A DNA stretch of 64,000 bases from Arachidicoccus soli (GTDB taxonomy: Bacteria; Bacteroidota; Bacteroidia; Chitinophagales; Chitinophagaceae). The DNA lies in NCBI RefSeq assembly GCF_003600625.1, contig NZ_CP032489.1:3658001-3722000 (forward strand). The letters are read 5' to 3'. A program made the translations under genes and the position numbers. Shown piece by piece: positions 53,307 through 61,705 of the stretch; position 1 is the stretch's first letter; each line of letters begins with the position of its first letter. The notes under the pieces were generated by a model that searched no databases, was not told where the DNA came from, and was given only the letters and a program-made list of their open reading frames with translations.

Positions 53307-53325
53307 AAATATTGCCATACATTTG
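53295..53325 (+). promoter_or_regulatory. Promoter of the GlxA-type regulator
   Basis: TTG at 53295-53297 and TACATTTG at 53318-53325 are separated by exactly 20 bases, matching the Bacteroidota primary-sigma consensus. Predicted transcription start is only about 6 bases before the ATG at 53338, giving a very short leader. One TGGACA half-site (53301-53306) lies inside the spacer, as expected for a repression site. Confidence 0.55.
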
Positions 53326-53337
53326 TAGGAAAAAATA

Positions 53338-54306
53338 ATGAAGCAGGTAACCATTGTTCTGCCAGCCGGCGAAACGAATCTAAGTAGTGTAATGGGTACG
53401 TTGGAGATTCTGAATAGTGCTGACGATTATTGGCAAAGATTAGGGAATGGGCCCAGGATGGAAATACGCGTAGCCGCTGTGCCAGCTGAATTAAAACATT
53501 ATGGCCAGTTTTATTCGCTTCACCCATTAGATATCAAAGACATCAAAAAACACGACTTGGTGATCATTCCTTCAGTTACTGATCCAGGAGGCTACGAACG
53601 ATTGATCAGCAATAATAAAACACTGATTGAATGGCTAGGTTTACAATACAAGAAAGATGCAGAAATTGCCAGCATATGTACAGGTGCATTTTTACTTGCA
53701 GCCACAGGCTTACTTGAAGGAAAAATATGTTCCACACATTGGAAAGCAGAGCGTGATTTCAGGCGATTATTTCCAAATGTCGATTTACATATAGACAAGT
53801 TACTGATTGCCGGGCAAGGGCTATATACCAACGGCGGTGCTTTTTCTTTTTTAAACCTAATTCTTTTTTTGGTGGAGAAATTTTTTGATCGACAAACCGC
53901 CATTTACTGTTCAAAAGTTTTTCAGATTGATTTCGATAGGACTTCTCAGTCGCCGTTTACCATTTTTCAACCGCAAAAAGATCACAATGATGAGCTGATC
54001 AGTAAAGCACAGGTGTATATGGAAGAGAATCCGAGTGAAAAAATATCATTTGAAAAACTTGCCTCTAAACTTGCCGTTAGCAGGCGAAATTTTGATCGAC
54101 GTTTTATTAAAGCAACCGGTAATACACCTGTTGAATATTTGCAGCGGATAAGAATGGAAGTTGCGAAAAGCTTGTTGGAAAAAGGGAGAAAAAGCATGTT
54201 TGAAATTATGGATGAAGTCGGTTATAGTGATGAACGGGCATTTAAAGAAATATTTAAAAGGATAACGGGAATGTCGCCAGTAGATTATAGGGGAAAATTC
54301 AATTGA
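53338..54306 (+). CDS. GlxA-type AraC-family transcriptional regulator
   Basis: 322 residues. The N-terminal DJ-1/PfpI-like domain (1-190) starts KQVTIVLPAGETNLSSVMG and has the nucleophile-elbow-like ASICTGAFLLAATGLL and THWKAERDF. The C-terminal AraC domain (215-320) has two helix-turn-helix units: ISFEKLASKLAVSRRNFDRRF and SMFEIMDEVGYSDERAFKEIF, ending in FKRITGMSPVDYR. Such proteins sense small molecules or bind them in the PfpI pocket. It is divergent from two SDR genes and a PEP-mutase-like gene and probably controls them and itself. Confidence 0.92.
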   Translation: MKQVTIVLPAGETNLSSVMGTLEILNSADDYWQRLGNGPRMEIRVAAVPAELKHYGQFYSLHPLDIKDIKKHDLVIIPSVTDPGGYERLISNNKTLIEWLGLQYKKDAEIASICTGAFLLAATGLLEGKICSTHWKAERDFRRLFPNVDLHIDKLLIAGQGLYTNGGAFSFLNLILFLVEKFFDRQTAIYCSKVFQIDFDRTSQSPFTIFQPQKDHNDELISKAQVYMEENPSEKISFEKLASKLAVSRRNFDRRFIKATGNTPVEYLQRIRMEVAKSLLEKGRKSMFEIMDEVGYSDERAFKEIFKRITGMSPVDYRGKFN

Positions 54307-54339
54307 GCAATGAAACAGGGCATGTTCGTCCTTACAACA

Positions 54340-54368
54340 ATGAAAGCCCCGTAAACCGGGGCTTTCAT
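54340..54368. terminator. Strong stem-loop terminator after the GlxA-type gene
   Basis: A 12-bp perfect stem, ATGAAAGCCCCG with CGGGGCTTTCAT, around a 5-base loop, 33 bases after the stop codon. Symmetric stem, so it may work in both directions; the T tract is weak on the plus strand. Confidence 0.75.
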
Positions 54369-54450
54369 ATTATTGGCGTTTGGCAAATAACGCCGCTAAT
54401 GTTTTCAAATCCTCTATAAAAAGGTTCGAAATTTGTCCCGGACTGGGAAC

Positions 54451-54477
54451 AAGGCCACGTTTTAAGTGGTCTTTTTT
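54451..54477 (+). terminator. Stem-loop terminator upstream of the integrase
   Basis: AAGGCCAC pairs with GTGGTCTT (one G-T pair) around GTTTTAA and is followed directly by CTTTTTT. It sits right behind the tRNA-like 3' end at 54423-54447. Confidence 0.65.
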
Positions 54478-54665
54478 ATGCCTAAAAGTCAATGTTTACA
54501 ATAGTTTCAGCCAATTTAAAACATTAATACTTTCTTTTATTTGTTTGTCACTTTCTGTTACTTTCACAATTTTTGTTACTCTATTGTTACTCGAGTAACA
54601 AAAAAATGCACCCAAATACCTACCTTTGATAAGAAAGGAAAACAAAAGCAAACAAATTAATTGTT

Positions 54666-55733
54666 ATGAGTGTAATTCTAAGAAAAAGAAAAAATAGCGA
54701 TGGTACAGTTTCCTTATTGTTGGATGTTTATAATAATGGAAAAAGAAATTATGAGTTCCTGAAGCATTTAAAGCTGGATAAAGGCACTACTCTAATTGAA
54801 AGACAAACCAATAAAGAAAAGTTGGAAACGGCCAAAAAGATTGCTACCAATAGAGCAAATGAATTAGAAGCCAATAATTACAAAATTGTTTCCGATACTG
54901 GGAAAAAGGCCGATGTGGTGCAATGGATGCAAAACTATGTTGATGCTTATAAGCTGAAGGACAAAAGAAATATGCAAGGTGCTTTAAATAGGTTTTCATC
55001 TTTTCTTACTGATTTAAGATTGACTGGCTTAACCTTTAGTGAACTTTCTGAAAATTTGATAATTGATTTTAGGAACTATTTAAACAATACATCTATTGGC
55101 GAGGGTGGTGCAAGTTATTTTGCAAGGTTTAAAAAGATGGTTAGGCGCGCCTACAAAGAAGGGTTAATGTTTAAAAACCCTTGTGAAGATGTAAAAACCA
55201 TTAGGCACGATGCAAGAAAGAAAGATGTATTGACCCTGAAAGAAATACAATTGATAAGTCAAACCAATTGCCAAAGCACTGAAGTTAAAAACGCTTTTCT
55301 TTTTAGTTGTATGACTGGTTTAAGATGGTGTGATGTAAAAGCCTTGCAATGGAAAAACTTTAATGCAGCCGATGGGAAAATAAAAGTGGTGCAAGGAAAA
55401 ACACAAAAAGAAATTTGGCAAAACCTCAATAGTACAGCCCTAACCATTTTGCAAAGGCAAAAGAAAGGCGGTCAAACTATTTTCAATTTGCCGTCCGCCT
55501 ATGGTGCAAACAAAACATTAAAGGCTTTGGTAAAACGTGCTGGCATTGATAAAAAAATAACTTGGCATAACAGCCGACACAGCTTTGGAACTAATTTAAT
55601 ATTGAACGATGTGGGCGTTTTAACGGCAAGTAAAATGCTTGTCCATAGCACATTGGCACATACGCAAAGATAAGTAGATGCCGCCGATGAAATGAAACAA
55701 AAGGCAAGTGAAAAATTAAGCATAGAAATCTAA
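54666..55733 (+). pseudogene. Tyrosine recombinase/integrase with a stop at the catalytic tyrosine codon
   Basis: The frame from ATG 54666 gives 335 residues: an arm-type SAM-like domain (SVILRKRKNSDGTVSLLL and following) and the catalytic domain with the Arg in MTGLRWCDVKAL, His-x-x-Arg in WHNSRHSFGTNL and His in MLVHSTLAHTQR. The codon after QR is TAA (55671-55673) where homologues have the nucleophile Tyr (TQRYV). Reading through gives VDAADEMKQKASEKLSIEI before TAA at 55731-55733, the normal family C-terminus. A single base change thus removed exactly the catalytic residue. A sequencing error is the main alternative. Confidence 0.82.
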
Positions 55734-55742
55734 AATAAAACA

Positions 55743-56489
55743 ATGCAAACAATAAGTGTATTACTTTCTGAAATAGATAGTTTAAAGGCAGAACTACAAC
55801 AATACAGGCACTTAGAAAGCGAAAAGGTGGCAAAGGCTTTTGAGTTGGAATATACCTATGAAAGCAACCGTATTGAGGGCAATACTTTGACTTTGCAAGA
55901 AACTGCATTAGTCGTTGAAAAAGGTTTAACTATTGGTGGAAAATCTATGCAAGAACATTTGGAAGCTATTAACCACAGTTTTGCAATTGACTTTGTAAAG
56001 GAACTGGTAAAAAGCAAAACACCATTTACAGAAACGGTTTTACTGGATATTCATAATTTGATATTGAAAAGCATTAACAATGAAAATGCTGGTAAGTATA
56101 GAAATGTACAAGTGCTAATAGGGGGTGCAAAGCATGTGCCGCCACAGCCTTATTTAGTGCCAAAGCAAATGGAAGATATGTTTATTTGGTACAATGAGAA
56201 TAAAGGCAAATTACACCCAATATTATTAGCCGGAGAGTTACATGAAAGGATGGTAACTATACACCCTTTTATAGATGGCAATGGTAGAACAAGCCGCCTT
56301 TTAATGAATTTGGTTTTATTACAAAATGGTTTTCCTATTGCTATACTCAAAGGCGATACAGATAGTCGTTTGCAATATTATAGTGCTTTAGAAACGGCAC
56401 AAATGGAAAACAACAAACAACCTTTTTTGATACTGATTGCCGATAATGTAAAAGCCACATTGGAAAGATTATTAAGAACATTGAAGTAA
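55743..56489 (+). CDS. Fic family protein, class II, compact
   Basis: 248 residues. The Fic motif is HPFIDGNGRTSR at 174-185, complete for AMP transfer. The inhibitory motif SNRIEG at 41-46 lies N-terminal, (S/T)xxxE(G/N), so self-inhibition is expected. No winged-helix tail. It starts 9 bases after the integrase frame ends, so it is probably transcribed from the integrase side and may be cargo of the element. Confidence 0.9.
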   Translation: MQTISVLLSEIDSLKAELQQYRHLESEKVAKAFELEYTYESNRIEGNTLTLQETALVVEKGLTIGGKSMQEHLEAINHSFAIDFVKELVKSKTPFTETVLLDIHNLILKSINNENAGKYRNVQVLIGGAKHVPPQPYLVPKQMEDMFIWYNENKGKLHPILLAGELHERMVTIHPFIDGNGRTSRLLMNLVLLQNGFPIAILKGDTDSRLQYYSALETAQMENNKQPFLILIADNVKATLERLLRTLK

Positions 56490-56759
56490 AAAACGGTTGT
56501 AAAAACTCACAGGCACAATACAGGAACACAACGGGCACACCTCCCACGACACACGGAAGTCGAAAAATATGACACACGCCCAATTGCCATTTCCGGCAAA
56601 TTATCACTACCTGTATTGCAGTTGCAACGGGCATTTCAGGCGAAGCAGAAAAAAGTTGAAAAAAATATTTTTACCGCTTTTTGTCATATTTTTTCACTTT
56701 GTGAAAATGTTTCGGGACTGGATGGAAAATAACGGCGGGTTTCATTAAGTGGCGTGTAA

Positions 56760-57365
56760 TTAGCGTTGCGCGGGATTGGCAAAATTAATGAGTGGCACTA
56801 TGTCTCCTTTGTCTGCTGCTTTCACAGCGGAAAGGTAAGTATCCCTGAACGGGCTTTTATGTGTGAGGTCGCCTGTTCCCCAAGAAAATTCTGTCTGCTT
56901 ATCCAACGCTCTTATCAGTATGTCTGCCATCAGGCGGCTATGCCGGCCATTACCGTTGGCAAAGCAATGGATGCTTACCAGCCGGTGCTTAAAGCGGATG
57001 GCGGTTTCCGCCGCCGGAAAAGTATGATGGGCAATCCAGAATTGTGTGTCGTCCAATAGTGTTTTCAGCGAGGTTGGTATCTGCCATTTATCTACGACGA
57101 TATTTTTATTGGTCCTGCGGAAACTTCCGGCCCATTTCCATACCTTACCTAACATTCTTCTGTGAACGTCTTTGATAAACTTTTCGGTCAACACCTGTGC
57201 CGGCTTGAAGTTCCGCGATAATGACCATTCGATGGCCTGCTCTATATTCTGCTGTTCAAACTCATCCAGTTCTTCTTTTGTGGCAATGGCAAGAATCTTC
57301 AACCCTTCTTTTTCATCATCGTCCAGGGGCGTTTGTCCAGCAATGTAGGTAAGGTCTAATCCCAT
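56760..57365 (-). CDS. Mobile mystery protein B (Fic domain)
   Basis: 201 residues. The Fic motif is HCFANGNGRHSR at 133-144, and the protein matches mobile mystery protein B in the whole order (GLDLTYIAGQTPLDDDE, RNFKPAQVLTEKFIKD, GSFRRTNKNIVVDKWQ). No inhibitory Glu motif is visible within the protein, so a separate inhibitor is needed. Its start overlaps the end of mobile mystery A by 10 bases. The pair therefore behaves like a toxin (B) and antitoxin-like regulator (A), a known hypothesis for this family. Confidence 0.92.
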   Translation of the reverse strand: MGLDLTYIAGQTPLDDDEKEGLKILAIATKEELDEFEQQNIEQAIEWSLSRNFKPAQVLTEKFIKDVHRRMLGKVWKWAGSFRRTNKNIVVDKWQIPTSLKTLLDDTQFWIAHHTFPAAETAIRFKHRLVSIHCFANGNGRHSRLMADILIRALDKQTEFSWGTGDLTHKSPFRDTYLSAVKAADKGDIVPLINFANPAQR

Positions 57366-57814
57366 AATATTTTAGGCATTGTATTTTTTAATTCAGCTGT
57401 CCTTTCTTCAATCGCCTTTTCCAGCCTTTGGCGGGAATTGCCCTGGTCTTCAAGGTCCATCGTAGTGGCGGTGCGTAAAACTATTTTTTTTGCAAGGGCT
57501 TTGGCCTTTCGTTCGATGAGGGCGTCGAGGGAGCCGTCGCGGGGTACGAGGCCGTACACCAATTGCATATCCAGCGCTTCGGCGGCTTCTTTCAACGCTT
57601 TCAGGGTAATGCTGTCCTCCATTTCCCGTTTTTCTATATCCCTTGCACTTTGTTTTGTAAGGGACAGCTTGTTGCCCAGTTGTTCCAGCGACATCCCGAG
57701 CGCCAGCCGGACAGCCTTTATCCAGCCGATGGGCGGCATCGCCATTTTTTTCAAGGGGGCCAGTGACTGCATTTTACTGTCGAGCTGCTGTATCTGCAAA
57801 CTGTTCTTTTTCAT
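57356..57814 (-). CDS. Mobile mystery protein A (HTH regulator)
   Basis: 152 residues. An XRE-type helix-turn-helix lies at about 30-85: GWIKAVRLALGMSLEQLGNKLSLTKQSARDIEKRE. The C-terminal half is charged and helical. The family is always paired with mobile mystery protein B, and here the two overlap by 10 bases. It is the likely repressor and antidote. Higher GC than its surroundings supports recent transfer. Confidence 0.92.
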   Translation of the reverse strand: MKKNSLQIQQLDSKMQSLAPLKKMAMPPIGWIKAVRLALGMSLEQLGNKLSLTKQSARDIEKREMEDSITLKALKEAAEALDMQLVYGLVPRDGSLDALIERKAKALAKKIVLRTATTMDLEDQGNSRQRLEKAIEERTAELKNTMPKILWD

Positions 57815-58073
57815 ACCTGTAGATTAAAAATTGTACAAAGCCAGCACAAAAGTAAGCATATACTTTTACTTAATTAAATATTTTGTAAGTTTATAACTTT
57901 ACTTTTATTGCTATAAAGTACAGCAATAGTTTTACTCTTTGGGAAAATCCGTAAAATGCTCCTTATTGGTGCCTTTAAATGCGGCTATAAATCGTCGGAA
58001 AAATCAAAAGATACTTTACCGGACGATATTTTTAGCAAAAAAACCTCTTTTATTATCCATAAATACAATATGT

Positions 58074-58229
58074 ATGTCGCGTTCCTGATTTTTTATGCCA
58101 CGTTTATCAATTCTGATGTCACGTTCCTGAATTTCCATGTCACGTTTATTTTCAAAAATGGCCGGTTATGTCACGTTTATTTGTAAAATGTTACGTTCTT
58201 TAAAATAAATGTCACGTTCCTGATATTTG
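58074..58229 (+). repeat. Array of 21-bp direct repeats (ATGTCACGTT-type)
   Basis: Units starting ATGTCACGTT or close variants begin at 58074, 58095, 58116, 58137, 58168, 58188 and 58209; the first four are exactly 21 bp apart and 58158 holds a decayed ATGGCCGGTT copy. One frame through the array gives a heptad-like (Y/H/D)VTFLxF pattern, but it is a by-product of the 21-bp period. Iteron-like or conjugation-related binding sites are possible; function unknown. Confidence 0.7.
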
Positions 58230-58487
58230 TACCCCAAAAATTTGGAAACTGCTTTTTCACGGTTGTACTTTTGATTGACAACATAGAGGGAAATTTCACA
58301 ACCGAACCGGATTTTTAGTTTCAGCTTAGGAACAGTTCAATTAGCATTTTATTTTATACGAATTAATGACCCGTCAGGGTTAGGTGAAGTTTTGTGTCTC
58401 TCTAAAAGGTATTATGCGCAGGATATTGTGATACTACAACTATCCATTATCTTTGGTGATCGACTGAAGCTGGATATTTAAAAAATT

Positions 58488-58529
58488 TCCAGGGGTTATT
58501 GCCGGCCGCGGCCGGCAATAACCCCTGGA
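58488..58529. repeat. Perfect 42-bp palindrome with GC-only core
   Basis: The left half TCCAGGGGTTATTGCC leads into the core GGCCGCGGCC and the right half mirrors it exactly; the central 16 bases are all G or C. On the minus strand it is followed by AAATTTTTT, so it could end the copper operon, whose last stop lies 152 bases away. A loopless, perfectly symmetric stem of this GC content in such AT-rich DNA is unusual for a simple terminator. Confidence 0.85.
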
Positions 58530-58681
58530 GGGATCCCACCCCTGACACACTTAGATTTACACTTCCTTTTTTGGGAGGGAATCCACTTCAAAGTTATTCA
58601 GTTCGTATTCCAATTTCTCCTAACAACTATTACAATTTATATAGAATATTTCAGAAAAATGTTACAGCATCATTATTTGTT

Positions 58682-61216
58682 TTAATAAGTAAAAGTAATA
58701 CCGGCTCCCCAACCCATATCACTATCATAATGTGTGCTAAGTGATAAGTATTTTGTCATAATATAGCGGCCGCCAACCATATATTCCCGATCACTATTTA
58801 TCATGAAAGATGCTCTTAACCTTGGTGTCAGTGGAATATCATCACGACTAAACTGTAATCGGAAATTTCCTGTATAATCTACACTGGCATCAGCAACAAC
58901 CAACCAGGGAAGTGTATATTGGACACCAACATGGAATACTTTCCGGTCGTCTTTAGTATTTTTCTGACCGAAGATATTATTGTCTTCTGCCGAATGCTTA
59001 CGATAGCGCCAATCGACCCCGACATATGGAAACAACCATTGCATCTTACCAATATATCTGCCAAAATGAGTTTCTGTCTCGTATCCATGCATTGCAGTAT
59101 AACCTAAACGCCATTCGCCCTGAAAAGCCCAGCGCGTATTTGCATACATTAAAGAGCCGTCATTCCCGTTCGTTGCAAAATCATTTTGAAACATGAGATG
59201 GAACATACGGTCGTCTTTTTTCAACATCTTGTATGCTTTCATTGGATCGGGTATTTCCGGATTGGGTGCACTGTTTTCATAGCTGAATACCCTGCCCATC
59301 CCACTCATCATATGGTAGAGAATATGACAATGGAAAAACCAGTCTCCACTCTCTGAAGCTCTAAACTCCAAAGTATCAGTCTCCATCGGCATAATATCTA
59401 ATACATTTTTCATAGGAGAATAGACGCCATATTGGTTTAGCACTCGAAAGTCATGTCCATGTAAATGCATTGGGTGTCGCATCATAGAATTATTGTATAA
59501 AATGATACGGACATTTTCTCCTTGCCTAATTAAAATTTTATCGCTTTCAGAAACTGTTTTATCATCTAAGGTCCAAATATAGCGGTTCATGTTCCCAGTA
59601 AGCTCAAAGTGTAGCGTTTTCCAAGTGCCTTTAGGAAGTGTAGTTTTCTCAGGAGCTTTGAGCATATTATAATTCAGCGTGACAATTCCGTTACTTTTAG
59701 TCATATTCATATTAACATGGGAGGTTTTTTTCACCAGCTCCATTCCACATTTAGGACATCTTCCTGGTTTATCAGACATTATATCAGGATGCATTGGGCA
59801 TGTATATATTCCTTTATTGATCCCTTCTTTGCCTTTATCCATTTTCATTTTCTGCCTATTATCCATTCCCCCCATTTTCATATTGCCGGATTCATCCATC
59901 TCCGGATACATCACACTATTCATATCCATTTTTTGCAGTGACATTTGCATACCCATTGGCTTCATATCCCCGTTCATTTTCATCATCTTATTCATCATGG
60001 CCATTCCTTCAAAATATTTGAGTCTTGGAAGCTTTTTAGCCGGCATTTTCATTCCATGGCCTAACCATACAGATGCATGCCCCGTTCTGTCTTCCGGAGT
60101 AACGAGGAACTGATATTGCATATTTTCCGGAATAGTCACTACTACATCATATGTCTCTGAGGGACCTATAATTAAACGGTCAACGTCCACCGGCTCCACA
60201 TCGTTCCCATCATTAGCGACAACTGTAATTTTTCCGCCACTATAAGTGAGCCAGAAATAGGAAGACGCACCACCATCCACAATACGGAATCTAACTTTGT
60301 CGCCTGCTCTAAATTGCGGAAACGATTGACTAGTGTCGCCATTGGCAAAAAAGCGTTCATAATAAACATCGCTGACATCCATCGCGTGCATCCGCTTCCA
60401 TTCATTTCCCAATTTCACGCCTAATTTCCTCGCTTTAATAGCTTCTGAATAGCTTTGCACTGTACCCTTCTTAATAGCGAACCAGTCACTCGCCGTATGA
60501 AGACGGCGGTTTATTTCCTTCGGATTCATATCACTCCAATCACTAAGCACCAATGGGATCGTTGGAATATTGGGTTCTGCTCTTTTATTAAAGATAAGCG
60601 CTCCATATAACCCAATTTGCTCCTGCAATCCGAAATGACTGTGGTACCAGTAAGTTCCCGCTTGTACTATTGGAAACTTATACACATATATACTATGCGG
60701 AGGTATTGGTGTTTGGGTTAAATAAGGAACCCCATCCATTTGGTTTGCTAATTGTACTCCATGCCAATGGACACCTGTAGGTTTCTCTGTATTGTTATGA
60801 ACAATAATAAGAGCGGTGTCTCCGATAGTAAACACCAAAGTTGGTCCGGGAATACTACCATTAACAGCAATACCTTTTCGCTTTTTACCGGTATAATTAA
60901 CGGTGGTATCGGTAATATATAAGTCATAGCGAACGGTCTTTGTCTCAGGTGTTCCAGCTGGAAAGTGGATGCCGGAATTGGCCGCTTTTACCGGTTTTGT
61001 AAGGATATTTTTTTCGTAATTGGCAATGTGTGTCGGCAATGGCATACCATCAGGTGACGGATATGCTACCGGCGCCACAAAATCCGTAAAGGGTATGTAG
61101 CTTTCATTGTTTCCTCTGTCAAACTTTGGAGCCTTCTGTGCATAGATTATAGAACTGGCATATACCAGCATAATCAACAAGAAGGATGAGGTGATTTTTA
61201 ATTTTTTTATGCTCAC
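58682..61216 (-). CDS. Multicopper oxidase fused to a heavy-metal-binding domain and a barrel-like C-terminus (CopA-CopB type)
   Basis: 844 residues. After a signal peptide (cleavage near YAQKA) come three cupredoxin domains with all copper motifs: HWHG at 150-153, WYHSH at 190-194, HPMHLHGHD at 581-589 and HCHILYHMMSGM at 629-640. A Met-rich stretch (405-460) is followed by a heavy-metal-binding segment YTCPMHPDI...CPKCGMEL at 471-494. Residues ~660-844 have alternating strands ending in GITFTY, typical of an outer-membrane barrel like CopB. It oxidises Cu(I) or sequesters copper outside the cytoplasm. It is the last gene of the minus-strand operon. Confidence 0.9.
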   Translation of the reverse strand: MSIKKLKITSSFLLIMLVYASSIIYAQKAPKFDRGNNESYIPFTDFVAPVAYPSPDGMPLPTHIANYEKNILTKPVKAANSGIHFPAGTPETKTVRYDLYITDTTVNYTGKKRKGIAVNGSIPGPTLVFTIGDTALIIVHNNTEKPTGVHWHGVQLANQMDGVPYLTQTPIPPHSIYVYKFPIVQAGTYWYHSHFGLQEQIGLYGALIFNKRAEPNIPTIPLVLSDWSDMNPKEINRRLHTASDWFAIKKGTVQSYSEAIKARKLGVKLGNEWKRMHAMDVSDVYYERFFANGDTSQSFPQFRAGDKVRFRIVDGGASSYFWLTYSGGKITVVANDGNDVEPVDVDRLIIGPSETYDVVVTIPENMQYQFLVTPEDRTGHASVWLGHGMKMPAKKLPRLKYFEGMAMMNKMMKMNGDMKPMGMQMSLQKMDMNSVMYPEMDESGNMKMGGMDNRQKMKMDKGKEGINKGIYTCPMHPDIMSDKPGRCPKCGMELVKKTSHVNMNMTKSNGIVTLNYNMLKAPEKTTLPKGTWKTLHFELTGNMNRYIWTLDDKTVSESDKILIRQGENVRIILYNNSMMRHPMHLHGHDFRVLNQYGVYSPMKNVLDIMPMETDTLEFRASESGDWFFHCHILYHMMSGMGRVFSYENSAPNPEIPDPMKAYKMLKKDDRMFHLMFQNDFATNGNDGSLMYANTRWAFQGEWRLGYTAMHGYETETHFGRYIGKMQWLFPYVGVDWRYRKHSAEDNNIFGQKNTKDDRKVFHVGVQYTLPWLVVADASVDYTGNFRLQFSRDDIPLTPRLRASFMINSDREYMVGGRYIMTKYLSLSTHYDSDMGWGAGITFTY

Positions 61217-61228
61217 TTTAATGTGTTT

Positions 61229-61690
61229 TTATTGTTGTTCTAAACTGTCAATTTGCTTATCCAGCCAATGGATAAGCATTTGCTTTTGAATGCTTGAAAG
61301 CCGGGATTCGGGATGCATTAGCTTGTAAGATTTTAAAGGCATTGCCTGTTCAACGATTTGGTCCTTTATAGACCGCAGCTTACTTTTTTGCCTTCTTGTT
61401 GAATATGCACCGAACTCATCAAAATTTAACTCATCCTTTCCTTGCCGGATATGTCTGTTCAAAAACCATCCTAGGGGTTGTACATTTGTGTACCAAGGGT
61501 AGTGTGTATTATTGGAATGGCAATCCATACAGGCAGCCTGAAGTATTTTAACCACGCTATCTGATGGGTGATACAAAAAGGCGAGACTTTGGCCAGAGAC
61601 CTGTCCGTTTTGATTTCGGGCAGGTCTTATGAATTGTATAATAACAAAAACAATAGCCAAAGCCGCAATAATGACTTTTACTTTTTTCAT
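61229..61690 (-). CDS. Haem-binding-domain protein with CxxCH motif
   Basis: 153 residues. A signal anchor (IIAALAIVFVIIQFI) precedes the haem motif AACMDCHSNNTHYPWYTNVQP, followed by PLGWFLNRHIRQGKDELNFDEF. This is the haem_bd pattern, found widely in Bacteroidota, often beside copper-resistance genes. It probably binds one c-type haem in the periplasm and shuttles electrons to or from the multicopper oxidase 12 bases downstream. That partnership is inference. Confidence 0.88.
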   Translation of the reverse strand: MKKVKVIIAALAIVFVIIQFIRPARNQNGQVSGQSLAFLYHPSDSVVKILQAACMDCHSNNTHYPWYTNVQPLGWFLNRHIRQGKDELNFDEFGAYSTRRQKSKLRSIKDQIVEQAMPLKSYKLMHPESRLSSIQKQMLIHWLDKQIDSLEQQ

Positions 61691-61705
61691 TAAATGCAGT
61701 TTATA

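Larger units (their letters stand above)
54307..54665. other. Boundary region: two terminators and a tRNA-like 3' end before the integrase
   Basis: 359 bases without a gene between the regulator and the integrase. Terminators lie at 54340-54368 and 54451-54477. Between them, 54423-54447 reads GGTTCGAA, then GTCCCGGACTGG, and resembles a degenerate T-arm and acceptor end of a tRNA. This fits the edge of an integrated element, with the integrase just downstream. Confidence 0.4.
57815..58681. other. Non-genic 867-base region with 21-bp repeats and a long palindrome
   Basis: No reliable gene. The first ~140 bases are the AT-rich promoter side of the mobile mystery operon. The 21-bp repeat array (58074-58229) and the 42-bp palindrome (58488-58529) are listed separately. 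The remainder up to the copper operon is featureless. Confidence 0.5.

Noticed and set aside
54423-54447. A functional tRNA gene
   Set aside because: Only a T-arm/acceptor-like stretch is present; no anticodon arm or D-arm precedes it.
57956-58186. 76-residue frame with heptad VTFLxF pattern
   Set aside because: The pattern is forced by the 21-bp DNA repeat; start region and composition do not look coding.
58074-58229. CRISPR array
   Set aside because: Repeats of 21 bp run with no unique spacers of constant size and no cas genes lie nearby.
59679-60113. 144-residue plus-strand frame opposite the multicopper oxidase
   Set aside because: Antisense of the Met/His-rich segment; hydrophobicity comes from the repeated ATG/CAT codons of the real gene.
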